Assembly: GCF_023806085.1 (NCBI RefSeq)
Contig: NZ_JAMSLX010000006.1
Location: 69,501-133,500, forward strand
Length of the DNA: 64,000 nucleotides
Reading direction: 5' to 3'
Source: Hephaestia sp. MAHUQ-44
GTDB taxonomy: Bacteria; Pseudomonadota; Alphaproteobacteria; Sphingomonadales; Sphingomonadaceae
The notes below the pieces were generated by a model. It saw nothing but the letters and a program-made list of their open reading frames with translations, made no database searches and was not told where the DNA came from. Positions within the stretch are counted from its first letter, which is position 1, and every line of letters starts with the position of its first letter. Both the position numbers and the translations under genes were made by a program. Shown one piece after another: positions 1 through 11,498 of the stretch.

Positions 1-2038
1 TCAGCTTGCCAACCGCGGCGGGGTCACCCGCACCCTGCTGCTTGGCATAGGGGTTCGCCGCGCCGAACACGAGCGGCGGCAGCGCGCGGGCGGCCAACCC
101 TTGCGGGCTCGTCATTTCCTGCGCGATCGCCGCCAGTTGCTGGCCTTTGACGCGTTCGACCTCGGCCGGAGCGAAGGCCGGATTCTGGACGACGTCGGCG
201 AACAGGTCGAGCGCGGGGGCGAGGTTGGCGGTCGGGGTGTAGATGCCGACATAGGTGCGATCGGCGCCCGCGCCGGTCGAGATGTCGGCGCCGAGCCGCT
301 CCTGCGCTTCGGCGAGCCTTGTGGCGTCGAGGCTCGTGGTGCCTTCGTCCATCATCCCCAGCGTCAGCGCCTGCGTGCCGAGCGCTTGCGCCGGATCGGC
401 CGCCATGCCGGCATCGAAGCTGATCGTCGCCAGCGTGATCGGCACCGCCTCGCGATGTGCGTAGACCAGCGGAATCCCGTTCGCGAGTTTGGCGTGCTCG
501 ACGGTCGGGAACACCAGATCGGCGACCGTGCCGACATGGGGCAGCGCCCCGCGCGTCCCCTTGACCGTTTGCTGATCGCTATCGGCCTTGGCGGCGGTCT
601 CGGCCGCGATCTTGGCGGGGGCGGTCGCCTCCTGATAGGCGTCGCGCGCGCCGGGTGCGATCGTCAGCGCATAAGCCGGGCGTGCCAGCCATTTGGCGGC
701 GGCCGCCCGGACGGTCGCGGGGGTTTGCGCAGCCAGCTTTTCGAGATCCTTTTTGTAGGCACCGGGATCGTTCGCATAGAGCGCGCCCTGCGCCAGCGCG
801 ACCGCCTTGCCGCCGAACCCGCCGACCGATTCGAGCCCCGCAATCGTCTCCGACACCTGCTGCGTGACGACGCGCCTGACCTCGTCTTCGGTCGGGCCGG
901 TCTTGAGGAAATCGGCGACGATCTGATCGAGCCGTTTGCTCGTCGCCGCCACATCGGCGCCGGGCCGCACGATCACCTGGATCACGAAAATGCCGAGCTG
1001 CGCGAGCGACTGGTTATAGGCGCCGACCTGCACCGCGAGCTTTTCCTTGCGCACCAGCGCGTCGGTCAGCCGCGACGAATCGAGCCCGCCGAGCACCCCG
1101 GCAGCGACATCGAGCGGCGCCATATCGTCGCTGGTCACGCCGGGCACCGCCCACATCCGCGTGAGCATCGTCGCCGCGACGCGATCCTTCATCACCTCGT
1201 CCTTGCGCGCGGGCAGCGTGGGGATCGGGGCGCTCGGGTGCACATTCTGCGGCCCGCGCGGAATATCGCCGAAATATTTCTCGACCTTGGCGCGCGCGGT
1301 GGCGACGTCGATATCGCCGGCGAGCACGAGCACCGCATTGTTGGGCCCGTAATGATCGTGGAACCATTGCTTGACGTCGGCGAGGCTCGCCGCGTCGAGA
1401 TCGGCCATCGAGCCGATCGTGGTGTGGCCATAGGGATGGTCTGCGGGGAACAGCCCTTCGACCTGCTTGTAGCGGAACAGCCCGTAGGGCTGGTTGTCGC
1501 GCTGACGCTTCTCGTTCTGGACGACGCCGCGCTGCTCGTCGAGCACGGCCTGCGTGATCGCGCCGGTGAGATGCCCCATCCGATCGCTTTCGAGGAACAG
1601 CGCGCGATCGAGCGCGGGGGTGGGCACCGTCTCGAAATAATTGGTGCGATCGAAGCTGGTGGTACCGTTGGCATCGATCGCGCCGACTTCCTTCAGCGGC
1701 TTGAAGAAATCGCCCGGCGCATTTTCCGAGCCGTTGAACATCAGATGCTCGAACAGATGCGCGAAACCGGTCTTGCCCTGCGGTTCGTTCTTCGAGCCGA
1801 CGTCGTACCACACCGACACCGCGACGATCGGCGCCTTGCGATCGGTATGGACGATGACGTGCAGCCCGTTGGCGAGGGTGAAACTTTCATAGGGGATGTC
1901 GACCTGGGCGACGAGCGCCGAAACCGGCGCCGCGGCATCGACGGCGGGCGCGGTTTGCGCGGGGGCAACCGGCGCGGCCGTGGCGGGCAGCGTGAGCGCA
2001 CACAGCGCGGCCCCGCACAGGAAGAGACTGGTTTTCAT
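1..2038 (-). CDS. M16 family zinc metallopeptidase, secreted (3' end outside window)
   Basis: Pitrilysin/insulinase-family peptidase that would degrade peptides in the periplasm. Translation from the ATG at 2038 gives an N-terminal signal peptide (MKTSLFLCG, hydrophobic core, then Ala-rich up to about residue 22), followed by the first M16 domain with the inverted zinc motif HLFEH near residue 70 inside GKTGFAHLFEHLMFNG. A long run of M16 N-terminal and inactive-domain sequence follows, including the WFHDHYGPNNAVLVLAGD segment. A second M16 half begins near residue 520 and the frame runs off the left edge without a stop, so about 680 residues are visible out of a usual 900-950. It is divergent from the M28 peptidase gene with 159 bp between them, which suggests a peptide-scavenging pair. 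Family assignment is secure; substrate is not known. Confidence 0.93.
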   Translation of the reverse strand, partial: MKTSLFLCGAALCALTLPATAAPVAPAQTAPAVDAAAPVSALVAQVDIPYESFTLANGLHVIVHTDRKAPIVAVSVWYDVGSKNEPQGKTGFAHLFEHLMFNGSENAPGDFFKPLKEVGAIDANGTTSFDRTNYFETVPTPALDRALFLESDRMGHLTGAITQAVLDEQRGVVQNEKRQRDNQPYGLFRYKQVEGLFPADHPYGHTTIGSMADLDAASLADVKQWFHDHYGPNNAVLVLAGDIDVATARAKVEKYFGDIPRGPQNVHPSAPIPTLPARKDEVMKDRVAATMLTRMWAVPGVTSDDMAPLDVAAGVLGGLDSSRLTDALVRKEKLAVQVGAYNQSLAQLGIFVIQVIVRPGADVAATSKRLDQIVADFLKTGPTEDEVRRVVTQQVSETIAGLESVGGFGGKAVALAQGALYANDPGAYKKDLEKLAAQTPATVRAAAAKWLARPAYALTIAPGARDAYQEATAPAKIAAETAAKADSDQQTVKGTRGALPHVGTVADLVFPTVEHAKLANGIPLVYAHREAVPITLATISFDAGMAADPAQALGTQALTLGMMDEGTTSLDATRLAEAQERLGADISTGAGADRTYVGIYTPTANLAPALDLFADVVQNPAFAPAEVERVKGQQLAAIAQEMTSPQGLAARALPPLVFGAANPYAKQQGAGDPAAVGKL

Positions 2039-2068
2039 GAAAAAGATCATTCCCGCGATAGTGATATA

Positions 2069-2087
2069 GCGAGGTGTAGCACCTCGC
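2069..2087. promoter_or_regulatory. Inverted repeat between divergent peptidase genes
   Basis: GCGAGGTG (2069-2076) and CACCTCGC (2080-2087) form a perfect 8-bp inverted repeat with a 3-base centre, in the 159-bp space between the divergent M16 and M28 genes. Position and symmetry fit an operator shared by both promoters, but a simple hairpin is also possible. No matching regulator lies beside it. Confidence 0.35.
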
Positions 2088-2197
2088 GATCGGGGCGCAA
2101 CCGCCGATCGGCGCGCCCGCCCGGTTCAACGCTTGCACTGTATGACGTGACCGCTACACCCGGCGCATCACGCCCTTGCTTTTATCGAGGATGCTCC

Positions 2198-3847
2198 ATG
2201 AATCGCTTTGTCGTCCTGTTGCTCGCCTGCACCGCCGGCGCCGCGTTTGCGCACGCCCCCGCCGATCCGGTCTTCTCCCCGGCAAGTGTGCGCGCGCATG
2301 TCGCATTCCTCGCCGACGATCTGCTTGAGGGCCGCGACATCGGCAGCCGCGGGTACGACATCGCCGCGCGCTACGTCGCCAGCGAGTTCGATGCGATCGG
2401 GCTGACCCCGGCGGGCGACGATGGCGACTGGTATCAGCGGATCACCTTCCAGAAGACGAGCCCCGGCGCGACCCCCGCCTCGCTCACCATCACCGGCCCC
2501 GCCCCGGCACATATGTTTGCGCAAGGCGACGATGTCATCATCACCCCCAACGCGCTTGAGCGTGCGGTCGACCTGTCCGCGCCGCTGGTATTCGTGGGCT
2601 ATGGCATCGCCGACAAGGCGGTGGGGATCGACGATTATCGCGGGCTCGACGTGACCGGCAAGATCGTCGTCGCGCTGTCGGGCTATCCCGACGGGATCGG
2701 CAGCGAAGAGGGCGCACATCTCAATTCGTCCAAGGCCGAAACCGCCGAGGCGCGCGGCGCGATCGGGTTCCTGACGCTGCCGACGCTCAAGATGCAGAAG
2801 ATCCGCCCCTGGTCGATGATGCGCCATTATGCCGAGGGCGCGCGTTACACCTGGGTATCGCGCGACGGCGTGCCGTTCGTCGCGGCGCCGCGCATCCGCG
2901 GACAGGGCACGCTCAACACCTCGGCCGCGCAGGCGATCTTCGCGGGCGCGCGGCAATCGCTCGATGCGGTGCTCAAGGCCGCCGACAAGCCCGGCGCACG
3001 CCCCAGGGGGTTCGCGCTCAAGACCAGCGCACGGCTGCAATCGAGCAGTAGCGTCGAAACCATCACCAGCCCCAATGTGGCAGCGATGCTGCCGGGCAGC
3101 GATCCCACGCTCAAGAACCAATATGTCGTGCTGTCGGCGCATCTCGACCATATCGGAATTGCCGATGCCAAGCCCGGCGACGCCCCCGACAAGGATCGGA
3201 TCAACAACGGGGCGCTCGACAATGCCGCGGGCATCGCGACGATGCTCGAGGTCGCGCGCGCATTCGCGCAATCGGACGAGAAGCCGCGCCGCTCGATCGT
3301 GTTCCTCGCCTCGACGGGGGAAGAAAAGGGGCTGCTGGGCGCCGATTATTATGCGCGGCATCCGACCGTTCCGGCGACCGGGATCGTCGGCAATGTCGAT
3401 CTCGACATGCCGCTGCTGCTCTACCCGTTCAAGGACGTGATCGCGTTCGGCGCCGACCATTCGACACTGGGGCCGCTGGTCGCCGAGGCCGTCGCGCCGA
3501 TGGGGGTGACGCTGATCGCCGATCCGATGCCCGAACAGGGGATTTTCACGCGATCGGACCATTATATGTTCGTGAAGCAGGGCGTGCCCGCGGTGTTCCT
3601 CGCCACCGGGTACGGCAATGGCGGCAAGGAGGCGTGGGAGAGCTTCCTCGGCGGCAATTACCACCATCCCGGCGACGATCTGAACCAGCCGATCGACTGG
3701 CAGGCGGGCGCGCGCTTCGCCGAGGCCAATTACCGCATCACGCGCGCGATGGCCGATGCCGACACCCCGCCGCTTTGGTACAAGGGCGATTATTTCGGCA
3801 ATCTGTTCGCGCCTGAGGCGGCGAAGGCGGAGCCGGCGCAAAAATAG
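2198..3847 (+). CDS. M28 family zinc aminopeptidase, secreted
   Basis: Secreted di-zinc aminopeptidase of the M28 family, 549 residues. The start at 2198 is chosen because a signal peptide follows directly (MNRFVVLLLACTAGAAFAHA) and GAGG lies eight bases upstream; the reading frame is open much further upstream but that part is not coding-like. A PA-type insert covers roughly residues 130-260. Metal ligands expected for M28 are visible in order: H315 in LSAHLDH, D341 in GALDNAAG, the E375-E376 pair in STGEEKG (catalytic and ligand), an Asp near 401 in GNVDLDMP, and the final His in NYHHPGDD near residue 487. It should release N-terminal amino acids from peptides in the periplasm and pairs functionally with the divergent M16 peptidase. 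Exact specificity cannot be read from the sequence. Confidence 0.93.
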   Translation: MNRFVVLLLACTAGAAFAHAPADPVFSPASVRAHVAFLADDLLEGRDIGSRGYDIAARYVASEFDAIGLTPAGDDGDWYQRITFQKTSPGATPASLTITGPAPAHMFAQGDDVIITPNALERAVDLSAPLVFVGYGIADKAVGIDDYRGLDVTGKIVVALSGYPDGIGSEEGAHLNSSKAETAEARGAIGFLTLPTLKMQKIRPWSMMRHYAEGARYTWVSRDGVPFVAAPRIRGQGTLNTSAAQAIFAGARQSLDAVLKAADKPGARPRGFALKTSARLQSSSSVETITSPNVAAMLPGSDPTLKNQYVVLSAHLDHIGIADAKPGDAPDKDRINNGALDNAAGIATMLEVARAFAQSDEKPRRSIVFLASTGEEKGLLGADYYARHPTVPATGIVGNVDLDMPLLLYPFKDVIAFGADHSTLGPLVAEAVAPMGVTLIADPMPEQGIFTRSDHYMFVKQGVPAVFLATGYGNGGKEAWESFLGGNYHHPGDDLNQPIDWQAGARFAEANYRITRAMADADTPPLWYKGDYFGNLFAPEAAKAEPAQK

Positions 3848-3865
3848 CCCCGGCGCCGCCCAAGC

Positions 3866-3893
3866 CTTGTGTTGCATATGGGCAACACTATCT
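3866..3893 (+). promoter_or_regulatory. Candidate heat-shock (sigma-32-like) promoter of clpB
   Basis: CTTGTGT (3866-3872) is followed after 15 bases by CTATCT (3888-3893), which resembles alphaproteobacterial sigma-32 promoters, and lies 30 bp upstream of clpB. The spacer carries a perfect inverted repeat TGTTGC/GCAACA (3870-3875 and 3882-3887). Sigma-32 control of clpB is well known in the phylum; the match here is by eye only. Confidence 0.4.
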
Positions 3894-3922
3894 GAACGGT
3901 GACCGACCATAAGGGGTAAGGC

Positions 3923-6502
<2,580 letters not shown>

Positions 6503-6568
6503 ACCGATTTCGAGCGTACTCGAACACCCTGCGCCTCCGAAACCACGGCCATCAAAGCGAAAGGACAT

Positions 6569-6591
6569 AGCCCGGTTCGAATAGCCGGGCT
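6569..6591. terminator. Bidirectional terminator between clpB and sulfotransferase gene
   Basis: AGCCCGG (6569-6575) pairs perfectly with CCGGGCT (6585-6591) across a 9-base loop. It lies between two convergent stop codons (6502 and 6597), so it can end both transcripts. The T-tract on either side is weak. Confidence 0.6.
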
Positions 6592-6596
6592 TCGTT

Positions 6597-8027
6597 CTAG
6601 GAGGCGGATTCGAAATATGCGTCGATGAAAGGCTGAAGGTGATGACGATAAGGATCAGCAACACCGAGTCCAGTCTCATTGATCGGTTGCCGAACCTGGG
6701 CCGCACTTGCAGTAACCACCGGCCGTACACTTCGGTGCGGCTCCAGTTGCGCCGCCTCTAAATTGAGGCCGCAATGAGCAACGATACGCGGTATCACTTG
6801 CTCCGGGGCCGTCACGAGTTCTGCATAGTCAACCCGCAAGATCTGATGCGGCCGCAAGCGCACCCAATGTACGAACAGAGCATCCTCCAACCGCATTTGC
6901 GCCGCAATTTTCTTGAGGTCGAACGTCCAGCCGAGGCCAGTACGAAAGTAGGTTCGAAACATTGACCATGCATTGTCGAGAGGGTCTCGACGCAGCCAGA
7001 TGATCGGTGCTGACGGAAATAGGCCCGTCAGCAAGCCCATATAGCGGCTTGCAAGCAAACTCTTATCAATAACGCGACCCTGTCCAGGAAATCGCTGTGC
7101 CATGAGATGTTCGTAAAGACGCACAAGCCCATCACTTTTTTCAGGCGTCATGCGCGCAACAGCTTTTGTATGATCGCCACCGATCTCTGCAATCAAGTGA
7201 CGGAAAAGGTTCAGCTCCTCGCCCCCATCGACCAGACTATGCGCCGTCAAAATCTGCTCGACCAGTGTTGTGCCCGATCGCGGCAAGCCCGTAACGAAAA
7301 TCGGACGCCCGGCAGGGGGTGAGAAACGAGCGATCTTCTCGATCGCCACATTCTTCCATTCCCGTCCGGTCTGGTCTGCAAGAGCAAAGTCGGTACCACG
7401 CACTTTTGCTTCGGTAGCCGCCCCCGCAGCATAGCAATGGAAAGCGTCGTCATACTCACGCTGCTCCTCCATAAATTTGCCAAGCGCAAAAAAATAGGCG
7501 CCCCGCTCCCCTGGGTCTGCGTCGACCATGGTGTCGCGCAAACTTGCCATAAGCCAGCCCGTCTCGGGAGGCATACCTCCGAGCATCGCCAACGCCAGCC
7601 AGCTCTGTCCGGATTTTGGAGCCAGCGTGATCGCGCGCATCAGTTGCTCCCGCGCTTCCTCAATGGCCCCGACGTTCGTCGCTAGTGTGCCACGCGTATA
7701 GGCATTCCCCAGCGGATCAGGAACATCGTCCGGTAGACTTCGCAGCATCGCATGCGCGTCCGCCACCCGCCCCGAACGAGCGTAGACTGCCGCCTGAACG
7801 AAGCGTGCGACCGTACTGCCACCCGCCGCGCGGACCAACAGGTCCGCGGCACGCCGTGCATCAGCCATTTCACCATTCTCGAGCAGTACCATCGCAATGC
7901 CGCGCCACTGGCTGCCGATCGGCGCTTGCGCCTGGATCAAGTTTCGAGCCGCCGCATTCACCTCTCGACGATCGCGACGATCCAGTGCCGATTTGAGGCC
8001 AGCGAGCGCGGTTGGAACATCGATCAT
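6597..8027 (-). CDS. TPR-containing sulfotransferase family protein
   Basis: PAPS-dependent sulfotransferase-like protein of 476 residues. The N-terminal half (about 1-225) is helical with TPR-like repeats (for example GQSWLALAMLGG and GKFMEEQREYDDAFHCYAAG). The C-terminal half has the two signature cofactor motifs: the 5'-phosphosulfate loop GLPRSGTTLVEQIL near residue 247 and the 3'-phosphate motif WLRRDPLDNAWSMF near residue 345. The ATG at 8027 is preceded by AGGAAG; a TTG one codon earlier is equally possible. It follows the Oar-like receptor gene on the same strand but a strong terminator lies between them. Proteins of this architecture often accompany such receptors in sphingomonads and caulobacters; the acceptor is unknown. 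A/T-rich codon use sets it apart from clpB and xseA. Confidence 0.88.
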   Translation of the reverse strand: MIDVPTALAGLKSALDRRDRREVNAAARNLIQAQAPIGSQWRGIAMVLLENGEMADARRAADLLVRAAGGSTVARFVQAAVYARSGRVADAHAMLRSLPDDVPDPLGNAYTRGTLATNVGAIEEAREQLMRAITLAPKSGQSWLALAMLGGMPPETGWLMASLRDTMVDADPGERGAYFFALGKFMEEQREYDDAFHCYAAGAATEAKVRGTDFALADQTGREWKNVAIEKIARFSPPAGRPIFVTGLPRSGTTLVEQILTAHSLVDGGEELNLFRHLIAEIGGDHTKAVARMTPEKSDGLVRLYEHLMAQRFPGQGRVIDKSLLASRYMGLLTGLFPSAPIIWLRRDPLDNAWSMFRTYFRTGLGWTFDLKKIAAQMRLEDALFVHWVRLRPHQILRVDYAELVTAPEQVIPRIVAHCGLNLEAAQLEPHRSVRPVVTASAAQVRQPINETGLGVADPYRHHLQPFIDAYFESAS

Positions 8028-8041
8028 CAACGCTTCCTAAT

Positions 8042-8070
8042 AAAAAGGACGGCACCCGCAGGTGCCGTCC
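8042..8070 (-). terminator. Rho-independent terminator of Oar-like receptor gene
   Basis: On the minus strand a perfect 10-bp stem, GGACGGCACC (from 8070) with GGTGCCGTCC (to 8047) and a 4-base loop, is followed by TTTTTA. It lies 31 bp beyond the receptor stop and its T-tract runs almost into the AGGAAG ribosome site of the sulfotransferase gene, so it can also limit read-through into that gene. Confidence 0.88.
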
Positions 8071-8101
8071 TCCTATTGGCTCTACGCCGATATTCAATCA
8101 A

Positions 8102-11100
8102 TCAGTCTCTAGCCTTCCCACCGAGACGGACACCGATGGTGAAGCGCACATAACGCGGCGTCTGATACGAAATCGGATCACCATAATTGGCGTTCACCGT
8201 ACCATCGGCATTTTCGCCGAATTCGTTGTAGTCCAGCTTCGACTGGAAGTTGAACAGATTGAACACATCCATGCTGACAAAGCTACCGGGCAGATCCTTG
8301 ATATCATACTGAACGTTAACATCAATCTGCCTGCGCCAATCGCTCTTAAATGCCGTGCCGCGCGGGACCAGGTAACGAACGATACCATTCTGTCCGAGAG
8401 CATTTCCCGGATGGTTGGTGACAATCGACGTATTGCCCGAGAACTCGGCGTTGCGGCAATAATAGCTCGCGTTTTGATAGATCGCCGCGAAGAAATCTGT
8501 CGGATGCGTCCCATAACACGAGAATTTACGGGGACTTTCGAGGAGCGCGTTGAACCCCAGACGGAACCCGTTTGCCACTTCAAACGTGCCAAACAGTTTG
8601 AAGGCATGGGCGCGCTGATTAGCGAGAACACCAGTAGCGCCATCAAGCAAGCCGGGCTGATCGAAATCCTGCGTCAAGCCGGCATCGTCCTGACCAATCT
8701 CGGTCTTGACGGCTCCTTCATAGTTACCACGCAAGCGGGTGAACGAATACGAACCACCCAGCGCCCAACCATCCCTATACGCCTTGCTGAACTGGAATTG
8801 GACCGAGTCATAATTGCGAACGGCCTTCGGATAGCCGAGATCGGCCGCCGCCAGCGTGACGACATCGCACTGGCCCGCAATCGAGCAGTCACCATCAAGG
8901 CGCACGGTGATGTCCGAACCCGGGTTGGCCAGAACGTACTGGTGGAACCCAGAGAAAACCGAATCGCATCCGGCGATACCCTTGGCATCACAATATTTCA
9001 GGACAGCCGCATCAATGGCCACGTCATCAAGCGTACGTCCGAGACGACGATTGATATAGGTGACGCTGAGGTCCCAATCCCCCAACCGCTGCTGAATGCC
9101 CACCGTCCATTCGTCACTGTAGCTGGGCTGCAACGACGACGACACCAGCGTATCCGTCGGCCCCAGAATCCCGTCCGACGTGGTCGAATAGCAGGTATTG
9201 GTACCCGCATCCGGCCCCACGGTCGGACAGGGGTCAGTGCTGGAACCGATAGGCGTTGTCAGGCCTTGAATATTGCCAAGGTTGTCGAACGTCAGACCTG
9301 ATACAAGACCGTACTGGTCAAATACCGCGGAGCTGACTCCCGTAGGATACGCGAAGCGCTGCTGATAATAGAGCTCCGCGCCACCCAGGCGGATGTTTGT
9401 ATTGCTCGCGACGGGCAGGAAATAGCGCCCCCATGACGCCCGGATTGCCGTACGCTTATCCCCGAATACGTCGAACGATGCCCCAAGACGCGGCCCCCAC
9501 TGGCTACCGGACTTGAAGTAGGTGTCGCCATTCAACGCATCATTAGAGAACCGATCGTTACGCACACCGAGCTGCAAATTGAGACGATCGTTCATCAGCG
9601 ACCAGCTATCCTGGATATAGAATGACTGGTTTTTCGAATGCCATGTGCCAACATTTTCGTAATAATAACGCTGCACATAGTTCGCTGTCAGATTGTACCG
9701 ATAGCCTCCAGCGTAACGAGTATCAGTCGTCGACGTAAGATTCTCTTGCTCGTAGCCGAAACGGAAGTGGTGCGATCCAAGAAGGGTCGCATATATATCA
9801 CCGTCCGCCCGGAAAAATTTGCGAACATCCTTGTCCGTATAGTTCGCTGTTGTTGTCCCATGAGCGATTGTTGACGTACCTGTCCGCGTGCTGGCAACGT
9901 AAGAGGTTTCCGGAACAGTATATCCGGCCTGATCGTCGTGGCTTTGACCATAAGACGCCGATAGAGTCAGCCAATCGGTAAACTGACCGGTGTAACTTCC
10001 AACGAAGTTATTACCACCCGACTCGGAAACCGCCGTACCAATCGAGTCGCCAACTTCAAAAGTGGTAGGATCGAAACGGTTATACCGACGCGTAGTCTTG
10101 GAATGATTGCGGAAAAATGTCCCTTCGAGCCGATGACCGTCAGCGATCAGGAAGTCCAACTTCCCGCCATAGAAAGGAGAAGAATTGGTGGCGGTAGTGC
10201 GAAGGCCTCCAGTGATGCTGCTATCCGCCGTTTTCGTATAATTCGGATTGTACAGCCCATAGAAGAACAGGCGGTCCTTAATGATAGGACCACTTAAATA
10301 GAAATTCGCTTCCAAATCTTCCGAGAAATCGGTCTGATTATAAGCAGAATAAGTATCTGGAGAATCGCTCCGCACGCCATCGGGGCTATATGCCACAACC
10401 GCGCCGGCACTAAAATCATTCGAACCCGATTTCGTCACCGTCGTGGTGAAGCCGCCAAGTGCCCGACCGTATTCGGCACTATAGCCGAACAGCTTCACAT
10501 CAAGTGACTGGTAAAACTCGATGGGAGGGTTGTTCGATCCTACAAAATTACGGAAATTGGTAACATTAAGGCCGTTAACATAATAGGCGTTCTCGGCCAC
10601 CGTCGCGCCACCGATCGACGCGAGATTACCGAACACCGTATCACCTTGGTTAACACCCGGTGACAGCAAGATCAATGCGGTCTGATTGCGAGCGATCGGC
10701 GTCGTGTTCAACAACTCGGAGACGTCGCTGATCGTTAGACCTCCGGTGTTGCTTCCAAAGTCATTCCCGCGGACAGCCGTTCCAAGTACGAGAATTTCGT
10801 TATTCTCACCGGACGCGCTGCCGACAGCAAAGGTATAGGTATTGTTGGCGCCGGGATTAATGACGATCCCGTCATCTTCCAAATCCGGCTGCCCCGCGAC
10901 CGAAACCTTAACATTATACGTGCCCGCCGGCAGCGCCGGGATACGAAATGTACCATCGGCCGACACTGTAGCGTTGCGGGTGAAACCCTGGGTTTGCGAC
11001 GTGACGCTGACAGTGCCCGCGTTCGCACGGCTGCCATCCGGATTGACGACCGTGCCGACCAGCGCACCGGTGGTATAATCTTGCGCGGCAGCGGGCGCGC

Positions 11101-11206
11101 TGAACGCCCCAGTGACAGCAAAGCCCGCCCCGAGCAGCGCAAGCGCGTGCAGAGCCGAACCGGCGCGGAGTTTCTTCCGCGTGTTGTGCGTGGTGATGGT
11201 GGTCAC
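8102..11206 (-). CDS. TonB-dependent receptor with carboxypeptidase regulatory-like domain (Oar-like)
   Basis: Outer-membrane receptor of 1034 residues. A GTG at 11206 is taken as start because GAGGGA lies seven bases upstream; a GTG at 11233 would add nine residues. Signal peptide to about residue 42 (hydrophobic core, SAPAAAQ cleavage region), then a carboxypeptidase regulatory-like beta-sandwich (about 45-135, with GTVVNPDGSRANAGTVSVT and LPAGTYNVKV), a plug domain (about 150-260) and a large beta-barrel. This is the Oar-type architecture, different from siderophore receptors; some members are reported to take up peptides or secrete proteins. The protein does not end in the aromatic residue usual for barrels (it ends GGKARD). 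The gene is noticeably richer in A/T than its neighbours, especially around 9.6-10.6 kb. Confidence 0.9.
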   Translation of the reverse strand: MTTITTHNTRKKLRAGSALHALALLGAGFAVTGAFSAPAAAQDYTTGALVGTVVNPDGSRANAGTVSVTSQTQGFTRNATVSADGTFRIPALPAGTYNVKVSVAGQPDLEDDGIVINPGANNTYTFAVGSASGENNEILVLGTAVRGNDFGSNTGGLTISDVSELLNTTPIARNQTALILLSPGVNQGDTVFGNLASIGGATVAENAYYVNGLNVTNFRNFVGSNNPPIEFYQSLDVKLFGYSAEYGRALGGFTTTVTKSGSNDFSAGAVVAYSPDGVRSDSPDTYSAYNQTDFSEDLEANFYLSGPIIKDRLFFYGLYNPNYTKTADSSITGGLRTTATNSSPFYGGKLDFLIADGHRLEGTFFRNHSKTTRRYNRFDPTTFEVGDSIGTAVSESGGNNFVGSYTGQFTDWLTLSASYGQSHDDQAGYTVPETSYVASTRTGTSTIAHGTTTANYTDKDVRKFFRADGDIYATLLGSHHFRFGYEQENLTSTTDTRYAGGYRYNLTANYVQRYYYENVGTWHSKNQSFYIQDSWSLMNDRLNLQLGVRNDRFSNDALNGDTYFKSGSQWGPRLGASFDVFGDKRTAIRASWGRYFLPVASNTNIRLGGAELYYQQRFAYPTGVSSAVFDQYGLVSGLTFDNLGNIQGLTTPIGSSTDPCPTVGPDAGTNTCYSTTSDGILGPTDTLVSSSLQPSYSDEWTVGIQQRLGDWDLSVTYINRRLGRTLDDVAIDAAVLKYCDAKGIAGCDSVFSGFHQYVLANPGSDITVRLDGDCSIAGQCDVVTLAAADLGYPKAVRNYDSVQFQFSKAYRDGWALGGSYSFTRLRGNYEGAVKTEIGQDDAGLTQDFDQPGLLDGATGVLANQRAHAFKLFGTFEVANGFRLGFNALLESPRKFSCYGTHPTDFFAAIYQNASYYCRNAEFSGNTSIVTNHPGNALGQNGIVRYLVPRGTAFKSDWRRQIDVNVQYDIKDLPGSFVSMDVFNLFNFQSKLDYNEFGENADGTVNANYGDPISYQTPRYVRFTIGVRLGGKARD

Positions 11207-11498
11207 AGATAGATCCCTCGCTTGACCGGACACGCTTCACCTGTCGGCGAAGACCCCCCGGTGTGTGCCAAGCCCCCTTATCCGCATTTTTGCGGTTCCC
11301 AGAGACATGGCTGCGATGGATGGAGCGGTTCCGCCGTGCTGTAAAGGCAGCATTCAGCTTTAGGCCCGGACTTTGCTTGGGTCTGTAACGGAAAAGCCAC
11401 AGTCGTGTTAGACGAGGCCAGAACGATGGGCCTCGGACGTAATTTTGTTACTTGGACGATACTCGGGGCGACCTGTGGAGCCGCCCCGCGCATCCAGA

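Noticed and set aside
101..2197. Long plus-strand open frame continuing into the M28 gene
   Set aside because: It runs antisense to the M16 gene, its product is Arg/Gly-rich without family features, and the signal peptide of the M28 protein starts at 2198. Typical high-GC shadow frame.
11465..11487. GGGGCG/CGCCCC hairpin after the second TonB receptor
   Set aside because: Six-base stem, 11-base loop and no T-tract; too weak to call a terminator in GC-rich DNA.
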